Assembly (NCBI RefSeq): GCF_004745865.1
Contig: NZ_SRKZ01000006.1
Coordinates: 372,001 to 436,000 of the forward strand
DNA: 64,000 nucleotides
Direction: 5' to 3'
Source: Hymenobacter wooponensis
GTDB taxonomy: Bacteria > Bacteroidota > Bacteroidia > Cytophagales > Hymenobacteraceae
Below, one piece after another: positions 1 to 7,583 of the stretch; the first letter of the stretch is position 1, and each line of letters begins with the position of its first letter. Position numbers and translations under genes: made by a program. The notes below the pieces were generated by a model. That model saw only the letters and a list, made by a program, of their open reading frames with translations, did no database searches and was not told the DNA's origin.

Positions 1-2
1 TG

Positions 3-479
3 TTCACCTTTGTATTACCCACACTAAGCTCGGTGGTGCTCCTGCGCTTTGGGCTGCTTGACTCTCTGGAGATGGCTGCACGACGCCAGCGCGCCTGGCC
101 ATTCCTGCTGGCCACCAGTAGCTTTATCATTGCGGCGGTGCTGCTGTACCGCCCTCAGTTCTTTGATGCCCTGCTCGGACAAATGATGGTAGGTATGGCG
201 CTGGCTGTAGGCCTCACGTTCCTCATTACCCTACGCTGGAAAATATCGGCGCATGGCGTGGGAGTGGGTGGGGCGCTAGGCCTATTTGCCGTGCTCTACC
301 TGGGCGGTAAGGCCGGAGATACCATCTTATGGTGGCTGGTGGGCTCGGTGTTGGTAGCCGGAGCTGTGCTAAGCGCCCGCCTGGCCCTCAATGCGCATAC
401 CGTAGCGCAGGTATGGGCTGGCCTAGGCCTGGGCCTGGGGCTAGTGTTGGGGTTAGGCGCCGGGTTGGCCGCTGGTTAA
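3..479 (+). CDS. Membrane protein, PAP2-phosphatase-like C-terminal part (5' end outside window)
   Basis: The reading frame is open to the left edge (FTFVLPTLSSVVLLRFG from base 3), so the N-terminus is missing. About 158 residues remain, almost entirely hydrophobic, with four to five membrane segments. The pieces WKISAHGVGVGG and LNAHTVAQVWAG resemble the C-terminal part of PAP2-like membrane proteins of Bacteroidota, where the two histidines lie near membrane boundaries. The Gly/Leu-rich end (GLGLGLVLGLGAG) is low complexity. Function is inferred from family resemblance only. The phosphatase signature motifs would lie partly in the missing portion. Confidence 0.6.
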   Translation, partial: FTFVLPTLSSVVLLRFGLLDSLEMAARRQRAWPFLLATSSFIIAAVLLYRPQFFDALLGQMMVGMALAVGLTFLITLRWKISAHGVGVGGALGLFAVLYLGGKAGDTILWWLVGSVLVAGAVLSARLALNAHTVAQVWAGLGLGLGLVLGLGAGLAAG

Positions 480-616
480 GCCCTCACGAATACGTATCTT
501 TCTGCTTGCAAGGATGCTATTCTTCGGTCTCAACGCACCAAGTTGTTTTCTACTATTGATAAGGCGTTTACTACCGGAATTGAATTGGCAGACTCGGCGG
601 TAGAATTCTTACTTCT

Positions 617-3600
617 ATGCAAAACCCACACAGCAGTTCAGATTTTATTTCTCTTACGGAGCAGCTAGAGCAAGAACGGCAGGCCCGGCGAGCAGCCGAG
701 CAGCAAGCGCACGATCTAAAGCGTCAGCTTACCGTTTCGCAGAGAGTAGTGCACCGCATGACCAGTGGCATTGCTCGTTTCACCCAAAACTTGCGCATTG
801 CAGTGCTGGCGGTGCGCCGTAATGGCTCTGTAGCCTTGGTCAACCAAGAGCTGTGCGATGTGTTTGAGATTGAGCAAGACGCCACTGAGTTTCAGGATCT
901 GCCGGTGCACTCACTGTTAGCTCAGATGGAGACCCGTTGTGCCGAGCCTGCCGAAGCGGCCGCCCGCCTAGCCGCCCTGCGCACCGATGGGCAGCGGGCA
1001 CTTGGTGAAACTCTATGGCTTGCAGACGGCAGCGTGTTAGAGTTCGATTATATTCCGCTGAGTGGCCAAGAGGAACTGCTGCCGAATGGCTACCTCCTCT
1101 CCTTCCGCGACGTTACCCAAGCCCGGCGGACGGAGCAGTACATGAACTCCCTTTCCCGGATTCCGGGCCAGAACCCCAACCCCGTGCTGCGCATTCACGC
1201 GGATGGGCACCTGCTGTACGCCAACCCCGCCGCCGATGAGATGCGGCGCGAATACATTACGCCTTGGAAAGACCTAGACTTTGCGCCCACTTTACGCAAA
1301 GCCATTGCCAGAGCCCTCACCGACAGCACCTACACCCAGGAGGAGGTACATTTTGCCGGCAAGTGCCAGCAGGTGGCCATTGCGCCTTTTGTAGAGGACC
1401 AGTACGTAAACTTGTACTTCGCCGACATTTCAGGGCTGAAAGAAGCCGAGCAGAAATTGGCGGAGCAACGCGAGTTTTACGAAACCATCCTGAACAAACT
1501 GCCCGCCGATGTTGCCGTCTTTGATGCGGAGCACCGGTACCGCTTCGTAAACCCTGCGGCCATCCAAAACCCCGAGCTGCGCCAGTGGATTATTGGGCAC
1601 GATGACTTTGAGTACGCTGCCTACACCCAGCGGCCCATCACGCTGGCGCAGAAGCGCCGGACGCTTTTCCAGCGAGCTGTGCGGCAGCAGGGCGTACTGG
1701 CCTGGGAAGAAACCGTACAGAGCGACAATGGCCCCCGCTTGGCTCTCCGGCACATGCAGCCCGTGTTTGGGCCCGACAATGAGCTGCGGCTAGTAATTGG
1801 CTACGGCATTGATATCACGGAGCGCCACCAAGCCGAAGAAGAACTGCGCCGCAGCGAGGCCCGCCTGCAGGAACAGCAGGAGTTTGTGCAGCAGGTAGTA
1901 GACACTACTCCCAGCAGTATTTGGGTAGCCAGCGCCGACGGCACTATTCAGTTCGACAATCAGGCCTTCCGGGAGCTGCGGGCGGCGGGTAGCCACCGCC
2001 TGGTAGACCGCAACGACCCCAACAACCCGGTAGCCGCCGAAGCCCGCCGGCATTATGGTATCATTGAGCAAGTAGTTCGTACGCGTGAAGAGATGGCCTA
2101 CGAAAGCTCCTTCACGCAGAATGATGGCGTTGTCAGGTGGTTCCAGACGGTGGTGCGGCCCCTGCACCGCGCCGATGGCAGCCTAAACGTGCTGGGAGTA
2201 AGCACCGACATTACGGAGATGAAGGCCGCGCGCAACACCTTGGAGCGCAGCACCAAGCAGTACCGCGACCTGATGCACTACTCCCAGGCGCTCATCTGCA
2301 CCCATGATCTGAACGGAGAGCTGCTCTACGTGAACCCGGCCGCGGCCCAACTTGTGGGGGTTACCCCCGAGCGGCTCGTTGGCCGCACCTTGCATCATGT
2401 GCTAGCCCCAGAACTGCACCGGCAGCTCCAAGAGTACTTGCAACTGGTTGCTCAGCAGCAGGAAGCTACCGGCCTACTGACGCTACGTGGCCCCGACGGA
2501 CGCCCTCACCACCTCATTTACGACAACTACCGGGTGGATGAGGAAGGAGAAACGCCCTATGTAATTGCCTACGGCCAGGAAATAACGGAGCGCCTGCTGG
2601 CTGAGCAGGAGTTGCGCCGGGCCAAGGAAGCCGCCGAAAACACGGCCAAAGCCAAGGAGAACTTTTTGGCCAACATGAGCCACGAAATCCGCACGCCCAT
2701 CAATGGTATCCTGGGGATGGCTGGCCTGCTGGCCAAAACCCAGCTTGATGCAGTACAGCAGGAGCACTTGCGCATCTTGCGCAGCTCAGGCCGCCACCTG
2801 CTTACGGTTATTAACGACGTGCTCGATGTAGCCAAGATTGAATCTGGCAAGCTGGAACTGGAGCAAGTACCCTTCGATATTCAGAAATCAATCTGGGAAG
2901 CAACACAAACGCTAGCCTTCCGGGCCGAGGAGAAGGGCATCGACTTTGTATTCGCCCTGCCGCAGCTGCCCGACCCTGTGGTAATTGGCGACCCCAGCCG
3001 CATCAACCAAATTGTGCTCAACCTGCTGTCTAACGCCATCAAGTTCACCACTCATGGGCAGGTAGAGCTGGCGGCCGATGTGCTGGAAGATACCGCCACG
3101 GCACTCACGTTAGAATTTCGGGTGAAGGATAGTGGAATTGGCATTGCCCCTGAGAAGCTGGAAACCATTTTTGAGAGCTTCTCCCAGGCCTACGCCGACA
3201 TTTCACGGCGCTTTGGCGGAACGGGCCTGGGCCTTACTATCAGCCGGCGGCTGATTGAGCAACTGGGTGGGCGCCTGTGGGTAACCAGCCAGCTAGGCCA
3301 GGGCAGCACATTCTTCTTCTCTATTACCTTACCCAAGGCTGGCCAAGCCTTGCCGGCACCTGTGCCTCTGGCCCCGCTCAACTACGATAATCTCCGTGGC
3401 ACGCGCATTCTGTTGGTTGAAGATCACCCCGTGAACCAGCAGCTCGTGCAGCTCATCTTAGAAAGCTGGAACGTAGAAACCCACATTGCTTCCGATGGCT
3501 TAGAAGCCCTGGAGCAGCTTGAAGCCCGGCTGTACGATGTGGTGCTCATGGATATTCAGATGCCCGGTATGAGTGGCCTAGACGTGACGCACCGCCTGCG

Positions 3601-4228
3601 GCAGCATCCAGATCCGCTCCGGGCCAACTCCCCGGTCATTGCCCTGACGGCTAACGTGATGCGCAGCGACGATGAAATCTACCGGAAGGCAGGCCTTGAT
3701 TATTTGTCTAAGCCATTTGAGGAGGATGACTTATTTCGGAAGATTGAGGCCAACCTGCGTCCGGAGCGCGTGGCAGTTCTTGAAGCGCAACCTCTCGCGG
3801 CTGCCACTGCAGCACCCACGGCTGCTCAGCCCCTAACGGCGACTTTGGAGCCGGTGACCCCAGCACCAGAGTCTTCGCTGTTTGACCTGCACCGCCTGCG
3901 CGAAACCGCTCACGGCAGCACCATCTTCATGGATAAGATTCTGGCCTCCTTCCGGACGCATACGCCCCCGGCGCTAGTGCGGATGCAGGAAGCCGCCGCC
4001 GCTGCCGACTGGCCTACGGTTGGTGAGATTGTACACAAGCTGCGACCCTCTATTCAGCTGCTCAACATTCACAACGCCCAAGCCGACGTGGCGCTGTTAG
4101 AGCCCCTCTCCCGCCCCGCCCCTGAGGGCGCCCCACCGCATAATGCCAGCCAGCTGCAAGCAGCTACGGCTCGCCTCTTAACGCTGCTGGAAGAAGTAGT
4201 GCAAGTGCTACCCGTAACGGTAGCTTAG
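617..4228 (+). CDS. Multi-PAS hybrid sensor histidine kinase with receiver and Hpt domains
   Basis: A 1203-residue phosphorelay kinase without a signal peptide or membrane segment, so probably a cytosolic sensor. It has an N-terminal coiled coil (about 10-45) and about five PAS/PAC units (about 55-170, 180-275, 290-405, 425-535, 550-665), several ending in the PAC-like ITER/ITEM. HisKA follows with NMSHEIRTPINGILGM (phospho-acceptor His about 689). The HATPase has the N box NLLSNAIKFT and GTGLGLTISRR (about 790-910). The receiver domain has VLMDIQMPG (phospho-Asp about 979). A C-terminal Hpt-like domain has IVHKLRPS (His about 1140), where most Hpt domains have HxLKG. The ATG at 617 is clear. 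A 23-bp perfect hairpin follows the stop. The neighbouring LytTR regulator is convergent, so co-transcription is excluded. The sensed signal is unknown. Confidence 0.93.
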   Translation: MQNPHSSSDFISLTEQLEQERQARRAAEQQAHDLKRQLTVSQRVVHRMTSGIARFTQNLRIAVLAVRRNGSVALVNQELCDVFEIEQDATEFQDLPVHSLLAQMETRCAEPAEAAARLAALRTDGQRALGETLWLADGSVLEFDYIPLSGQEELLPNGYLLSFRDVTQARRTEQYMNSLSRIPGQNPNPVLRIHADGHLLYANPAADEMRREYITPWKDLDFAPTLRKAIARALTDSTYTQEEVHFAGKCQQVAIAPFVEDQYVNLYFADISGLKEAEQKLAEQREFYETILNKLPADVAVFDAEHRYRFVNPAAIQNPELRQWIIGHDDFEYAAYTQRPITLAQKRRTLFQRAVRQQGVLAWEETVQSDNGPRLALRHMQPVFGPDNELRLVIGYGIDITERHQAEEELRRSEARLQEQQEFVQQVVDTTPSSIWVASADGTIQFDNQAFRELRAAGSHRLVDRNDPNNPVAAEARRHYGIIEQVVRTREEMAYESSFTQNDGVVRWFQTVVRPLHRADGSLNVLGVSTDITEMKAARNTLERSTKQYRDLMHYSQALICTHDLNGELLYVNPAAAQLVGVTPERLVGRTLHHVLAPELHRQLQEYLQLVAQQQEATGLLTLRGPDGRPHHLIYDNYRVDEEGETPYVIAYGQEITERLLAEQELRRAKEAAENTAKAKENFLANMSHEIRTPINGILGMAGLLAKTQLDAVQQEHLRILRSSGRHLLTVINDVLDVAKIESGKLELEQVPFDIQKSIWEATQTLAFRAEEKGIDFVFALPQLPDPVVIGDPSRINQIVLNLLSNAIKFTTHGQVELAADVLEDTATALTLEFRVKDSGIGIAPEKLETIFESFSQAYADISRRFGGTGLGLTISRRLIEQLGGRLWVTSQLGQGSTFFFSITLPKAGQALPAPVPLAPLNYDNLRGTRILLVEDHPVNQQLVQLILESWNVETHIASDGLEALEQLEARLYDVVLMDIQMPGMSGLDVTHRLRQHPDPLRANSPVIALTANVMRSDDEIYRKAGLDYLSKPFEEDDLFRKIEANLRPERVAVLEAQPLAAATAAPTAAQPLTATLEPVTPAPESSLFDLHRLRETAHGSTIFMDKILASFRTHTPPALVRMQEAAAAADWPTVGEIVHKLRPSIQLLNIHNAQADVALLEPLSRPAPEGAPPHNASQLQAATARLLTLLEEVVQVLPVTVA

Positions 4229-4239
4229 GTAAGTCAGGC

Positions 4240-4287
4240 ACCAACAATACGGCCCCGCATCACCTGATGCGGGGCCGTATTGTTGGT
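4240..4287. terminator. Bidirectional terminator, 23-bp perfect stem
   Basis: Bases 4240-4262 are the exact reverse complement of 4265-4287, leaving a 2-base gap, so the effective loop is slightly larger. It sits 11 bases after the kinase stop and 15 bases after the end of the convergent LytTR gene. It is GC-rich with no long U tract and should act on both transcripts. Confidence 0.75.
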
Positions 4288-4302
4288 ACTTGGTCTAGAG
4301 GC

Positions 4303-5034
4303 CTAGATGCGGTTAAGCTTTCGGAAGAAGGCTTCCTGGTAAGATTTGCCAATGGGCACATGATGACCACCCGGCACTACGGCAGCGCCATCCTCAATGG
4401 CCTCAATTCGACGCATGTTGAGTATGTAAGAGCGGTGCACTCGCACAAAATGGTCGAAGGGCAGGCGGGCATCCAGTGCCTTCATGGTGGTATACACAAT
4501 GTACTTCTGCTTCTCCGTCACGATTACCACATAGTCCGAAAGCGCTTCGATGTATATCACATCGTCGAAGTTGATGCGCACCATCTTGTTGTTCACCTTC
4601 ACGAACAGGTCGTTATCGGGTGGGGCAGTTAGGGCGGCGGGGGCAGCGGCTACGGCTACCGGGGCAGTATGCTGCTGCAAGGCTCGTTGCACAGCCCGGC
4701 TAAAGCGCGCATAATCGAAAGGCTTCACCAAGTAATCCGTTACCCGCAGGTCGAATGCATCCACGGCAAAATCTTCGTGGGCCGTAGTCAAAACCACAAT
4801 GGGCGGATCTGGCAGCACGCGCAGCATGTCTAGGCCACTAAGCTGGGGCATTTGCACATCCAGAAACAGGACATCTACCCGGTTGCCCGCCCGGAAATAA
4901 TTAAGCCCCTGCAGGGCGTCGTCCAGTGAAACAACCAACTGCAGAGAGTCGGTCAGGGAAATATAATGTTCCAGCGTAAGCCGATTTATTTCCTCATCAT
5001 CAATGATGGCGCAAGTCAGGACGGGAGCAGCCAT
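4303..5034 (-). CDS. LytTR-family response regulator
   Basis: A 243-residue two-domain regulator. The N-terminal receiver (about 6-125) has the acidic pair IIDDEE, phospho-Asp59 in FLDVQMPQLSG, and KPF. After an Ala/Pro linker, a LytTR DNA-binding domain (about 145-240) shows DDVIYIEALSDYVVI and FVRVHRSYILN. The ATG at 5034 (MAAPVLTCAI) is preferred; an upstream TTG at 5055 would add only seven residues. The stop TAG lies inside a CTAGGCC word. LytTR regulators usually pair with 7TM-type histidine kinases, which are not seen here. Pairing with the convergent multi-PAS kinase is possible but unproven. Confidence 0.93.
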   Translation of the reverse strand: MAAPVLTCAIIDDEEINRLTLEHYISLTDSLQLVVSLDDALQGLNYFRAGNRVDVLFLDVQMPQLSGLDMLRVLPDPPIVVLTTAHEDFAVDAFDLRVTDYLVKPFDYARFSRAVQRALQQHTAPVAVAAAPAALTAPPDNDLFVKVNNKMVRINFDDVIYIEALSDYVVIVTEKQKYIVYTTMKALDARLPFDHFVRVHRSYILNMRRIEAIEDGAAVVPGGHHVPIGKSYQEAFFRKLNRI

Positions 5035-5536
5035 AGAAATTCGATCCAAAAGCAAGAAAACTAGTAAGCACTGCCCTGTTTAGGCCAGCGGAATAGGACA
5101 TTCACACGGCAAAAAACGATGTTCGGCCGGGAAATTTAACAAGTACATCACTACTAAACTAGCGCAGAAAATTGAACTAGCCAAGCTCAACTCAATCAAC
5201 GAAGTAGAATGTCAATATGCTACTACAACACACTGCTTCACCCTACCTCAAAAACCAACTTAGCAAGCTAAAAACGAACAATTTGATGTATTAACACGAT
5301 TCAGGCGATTTGAGACTTTTTCAATTTGATAGACTAATTTCCTGTCCATACGCTTTTAACAAGCCTTTCAGATTTGCAGAAACTGAGAATAGACGATCAA
5401 ATAGATACCAATCAGAAAATTGAACAAAAGAAAGCTACTGATTGCGAGCAGTCTACCAATTTAGTGAGAGCCATCAGGTACTACTTGAGTACAAAAAGAA
5501 ATCAGTAGCTTCTGAACAGTACACTGGCCTAGATTA
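5035..5536. other. AT-rich intergenic region, no gene seen
   Basis: About 500 bases between the start of the LytTR gene and the end of kmo. The sequence is clearly more AT-rich than the coding DNA around it. Short open frames lack convincing starts and protein-like composition. It must hold the promoter of the LytTR gene, but I cannot point to a good TAnnTTTG box. Confidence 0.5.
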
Positions 5537-6916
5537 CTACCGCTGGGCTAATTCTTGCGCAATAAGCGTTTGTACTTCAGGCCGTTCAAAGTCAGCTTCT
5601 GTCTCGATGTGCGGCATGACCCGTTGCATGATTCGCTCTTGCTCCTGCCCATTAGCCCAGGCCTCGGCGTAGGGCAAGTGCGAAAACGTTACCTGCGAGT
5701 ACAGTGGCAGCCATTGCTGCGGGTATTGTGCCGATATTTTACTTTCAATTTTCTTCTGCAGCAAGAAGCGCGGGTCGGCCACCCGGTCGCGCATTTCCTC
5801 GAAGTTGTACACGGCCAGGTCAGCCATGGCATCGGCATTGGGCTTCCGCTGCCGCTGGAATTCCCGAAAAATGGTCAGCCAGTCGTGGCCGTATTGGGCC
5901 ATAAGCCCCTGCAAAATGGTGCAATCTTCGAAGCCGGCGTTCATGCCCTGCCCATAGAAGGGTACAATAGCATGAGAAGCGTCACCGAGCAGCAATACTT
6001 CGTCGGCCACTGACCAAGGGTAGCAGCGCACGGTGACTAATGAGCTAGTGGGATTCTCAAAAAACTCCTGCTCCAGCTCAGGCATTAGAGGTACAGCATC
6101 CGGGAATACCTCCTCAAAGAAGCTACGCACCTGCTCCGGCGTCTGGAGTGTCTCGAATGAAACAGCGCCTTCGTAAGGGAAGAACAATGTGCAGTTAAAC
6201 GAACCATCAAGATTAGGCAGCGCAATCATCATATACTGCCCTCTAGGCCAGATATGCAGCGCGTTCTTTTCAATTACCCAGCTGTTTTCGGGGCCAGCTA
6301 CAATAGTCAGCTCTTTGTAGCCATAGTTAAGGTACTGCTGGGAATAGTTGAAGCGGTCGGTTTTCTGCATAGCGGCCCGTACCGAAGAGTAGGCCCCATC
6401 CGTTCCGAACAGGTGCTGGTAAGGCCACACGTGGTTACTGCCCGCGGCGGCATCAAACATTTCGAGGGTCCGATTGCGCAGATCTACGCGCCTACACTGC
6501 TGGTTGAAGCGTACCTGCACGCGCGGCTCCTGATCAACCAAGTCTAGCAAGCGCTGGTTGAGGCCGGCCCGCGAAACGGAATAAATGGCCTGCCCTTCCT
6601 TTCCATATGGCTGCATAGTCAATTGGCCGCGCTGGTCATGCATCACGCGCCGATACAGCGGAATAGCTACTTCCCGTACCGCCTCCTCTACGCCAATCCC
6701 CTGCAGGGCTCGCCACCCCCGGTCCGACAACGCCAAGTTGATAGAGCGGCCTTCTAAGTTTTCACCCTTTCGCGGATCGGCCCGGCGCTCAAACACTTCC
6801 ACCGTGTGCCCCTGCCGGGCCAGATACAGCGCCAGCAACGACCCAACTAAGCCGCCACCAACTACAGTCAGGGGTTCATTTTCAGGAATGGAAGAAGTTA
6901 CAGCGGGTGAAGACAT
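5537..6916 (-). CDS. kmo: Kynurenine 3-monooxygenase
   Basis: FAD-dependent aromatic hydroxylase of 459 residues converting L-kynurenine to 3-hydroxykynurenine with NADPH and O2. It shows the N-terminal Rossmann fingerprint VVGGGLVGSLLALYLA (about 18-33) ending in VEVFERRADPR, and the KMO-typical GRSINLALSDRG. The second FAD motif is LLGDASHAIVPFYGQGMNAG (about 315-334). Length matches bacterial KMOs; the C-terminal half is the helical substrate-side region. The ATG at 6916 is clear. It is the first gene left of a divergent TonB receptor and is separated from the other kynurenine genes by about 8 kb. An inverted repeat at 6995-7012, upstream of the start, is a candidate operator. Confidence 0.94.
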   Translation of the reverse strand: MSSPAVTSSIPENEPLTVVGGGLVGSLLALYLARQGHTVEVFERRADPRKGENLEGRSINLALSDRGWRALQGIGVEEAVREVAIPLYRRVMHDQRGQLTMQPYGKEGQAIYSVSRAGLNQRLLDLVDQEPRVQVRFNQQCRRVDLRNRTLEMFDAAAGSNHVWPYQHLFGTDGAYSSVRAAMQKTDRFNYSQQYLNYGYKELTIVAGPENSWVIEKNALHIWPRGQYMMIALPNLDGSFNCTLFFPYEGAVSFETLQTPEQVRSFFEEVFPDAVPLMPELEQEFFENPTSSLVTVRCYPWSVADEVLLLGDASHAIVPFYGQGMNAGFEDCTILQGLMAQYGHDWLTIFREFQRQRKPNADAMADLAVYNFEEMRDRVADPRFLLQKKIESKISAQYPQQWLPLYSQVTFSHLPYAEAWANGQEQERIMQRVMPHIETEADFERPEVQTLIAQELAQR

Positions 6917-6994
6917 GAGCGAAGCGGAATAAAGAAGACAAAGTAAGCCCTAACGAAAGTAGAAGATTCTAGTGGCTTCGATTAAACGAGAAAA

Positions 6995-7012
6995 GCCAGA
7001 GGTCTGTCTGGC
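6995..7012. promoter_or_regulatory. Candidate operator, inverted repeat GCCAGA-N6-TCTGGC
   Basis: Six-base perfect arms with a 6-base spacer, about 80 bases upstream of the kmo start and inside the kmo/TonB divergent region. The symmetry and spacing fit a dimeric regulator site. No regulator gene adjoins it, so the assignment is only positional. Confidence 0.3.
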
Positions 7013-7138
7013 CTAGCTAGAGTTTAGTCGTAAAATCTGATTTCACCTATACAGCATCCTTTACTTTGGATTATTCAGTGCATTAATACAATAAACTGTA
7101 TTCTATATGTTAGCAAGTAGTCACCAAATGAAGGCAAT

Positions 7139-7258
7139 TTATCGAGGTCCGATACGGCGTAGCCTGCGTAGCAGCCTTGGTGCGCTGAGCCAAAAGAGCA
7201 CCTCGGATATATTCAATCCCAAAAAGATTATGACTAACACCACAATGGCTGGAAACAT
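7139..7258 (-). CDS. Possible small single-pass membrane peptide
   Basis: An ATG at 7258 opens 39 codons. The peptide begins MFPAIVVLVIIFLGLNISEV, a good membrane segment, and ends in the basic stretch RLLRRLRRIGPR, giving a positive-inside topology. A GTG at 7270 would add four residues. I do not recognise a family. The composition is more protein-like than the opposite strand, but it is short, has no visible ribosome site and lies in a regulatory region, so it may be chance. Confidence 0.25.
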   Translation of the reverse strand: MFPAIVVLVIIFLGLNISEVLFWLSAPRLLRRLRRIGPR

Positions 7259-7522
7259 CAGCTTACCCACGCCTACCTCTCATGTATCAGGACCAAAAAC
7301 GCGCTTCTGGCTGGGCGAATACTGTATTGGAGAAGGTGATTGCCCCACTTTATATGGCAATCCTGCCATCAGATACTAACTTTTACTTTTAAGCATCGAA
7401 AATAGAAAACGACGGGCGCTGTCAGTATGCGCCACATTATTTAGAAGTATAGTACAATAAATTACTGGGTCAAAAACCTCTGAGGCATGCCGTAATGGGC
7501 ACAATATTCGCTAAGCACAGCT

Positions 7523-7530
7523 TATATTTG
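7523..7530 (+). promoter_or_regulatory. Bacteroidota -7 promoter box TATATTTG
   Basis: A perfect match to the TAnnTTTG consensus of the Bacteroidota primary sigma factor, 53 bases before the ATG of the TonB receptor. No clear TTTG -33 element is visible at the usual distance. Confidence 0.5.
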
Positions 7531-7583
7531 TTCCCTTTTCTGCTACACACACCTCATTGTCTCGTTTTTGCAATTTTCCCAGC

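Larger units (their letters stand above)
6917..7583. other. Divergent regulatory region between kmo and a TonB receptor
   Basis: About 670 AT-rich bases serving both kmo (minus) and the first TonB receptor (plus). It contains the 18-bp inverted repeat at 6995-7012, a TATATTTG box at 7523-7530, and a possible 39-residue membrane peptide on the minus strand (7139-7258). A 90-residue plus-strand open frame at 7107-7379 does not look like protein. Confidence 0.5.

Noticed and set aside
7107..7379. A 90-residue open frame on the plus strand between kmo and the TonB receptor
   Set aside because: Composition and lack of hydrophobic pattern do not resemble protein, and the region is a promoter gap. 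The opposite strand holds a better, though weak, candidate peptide.
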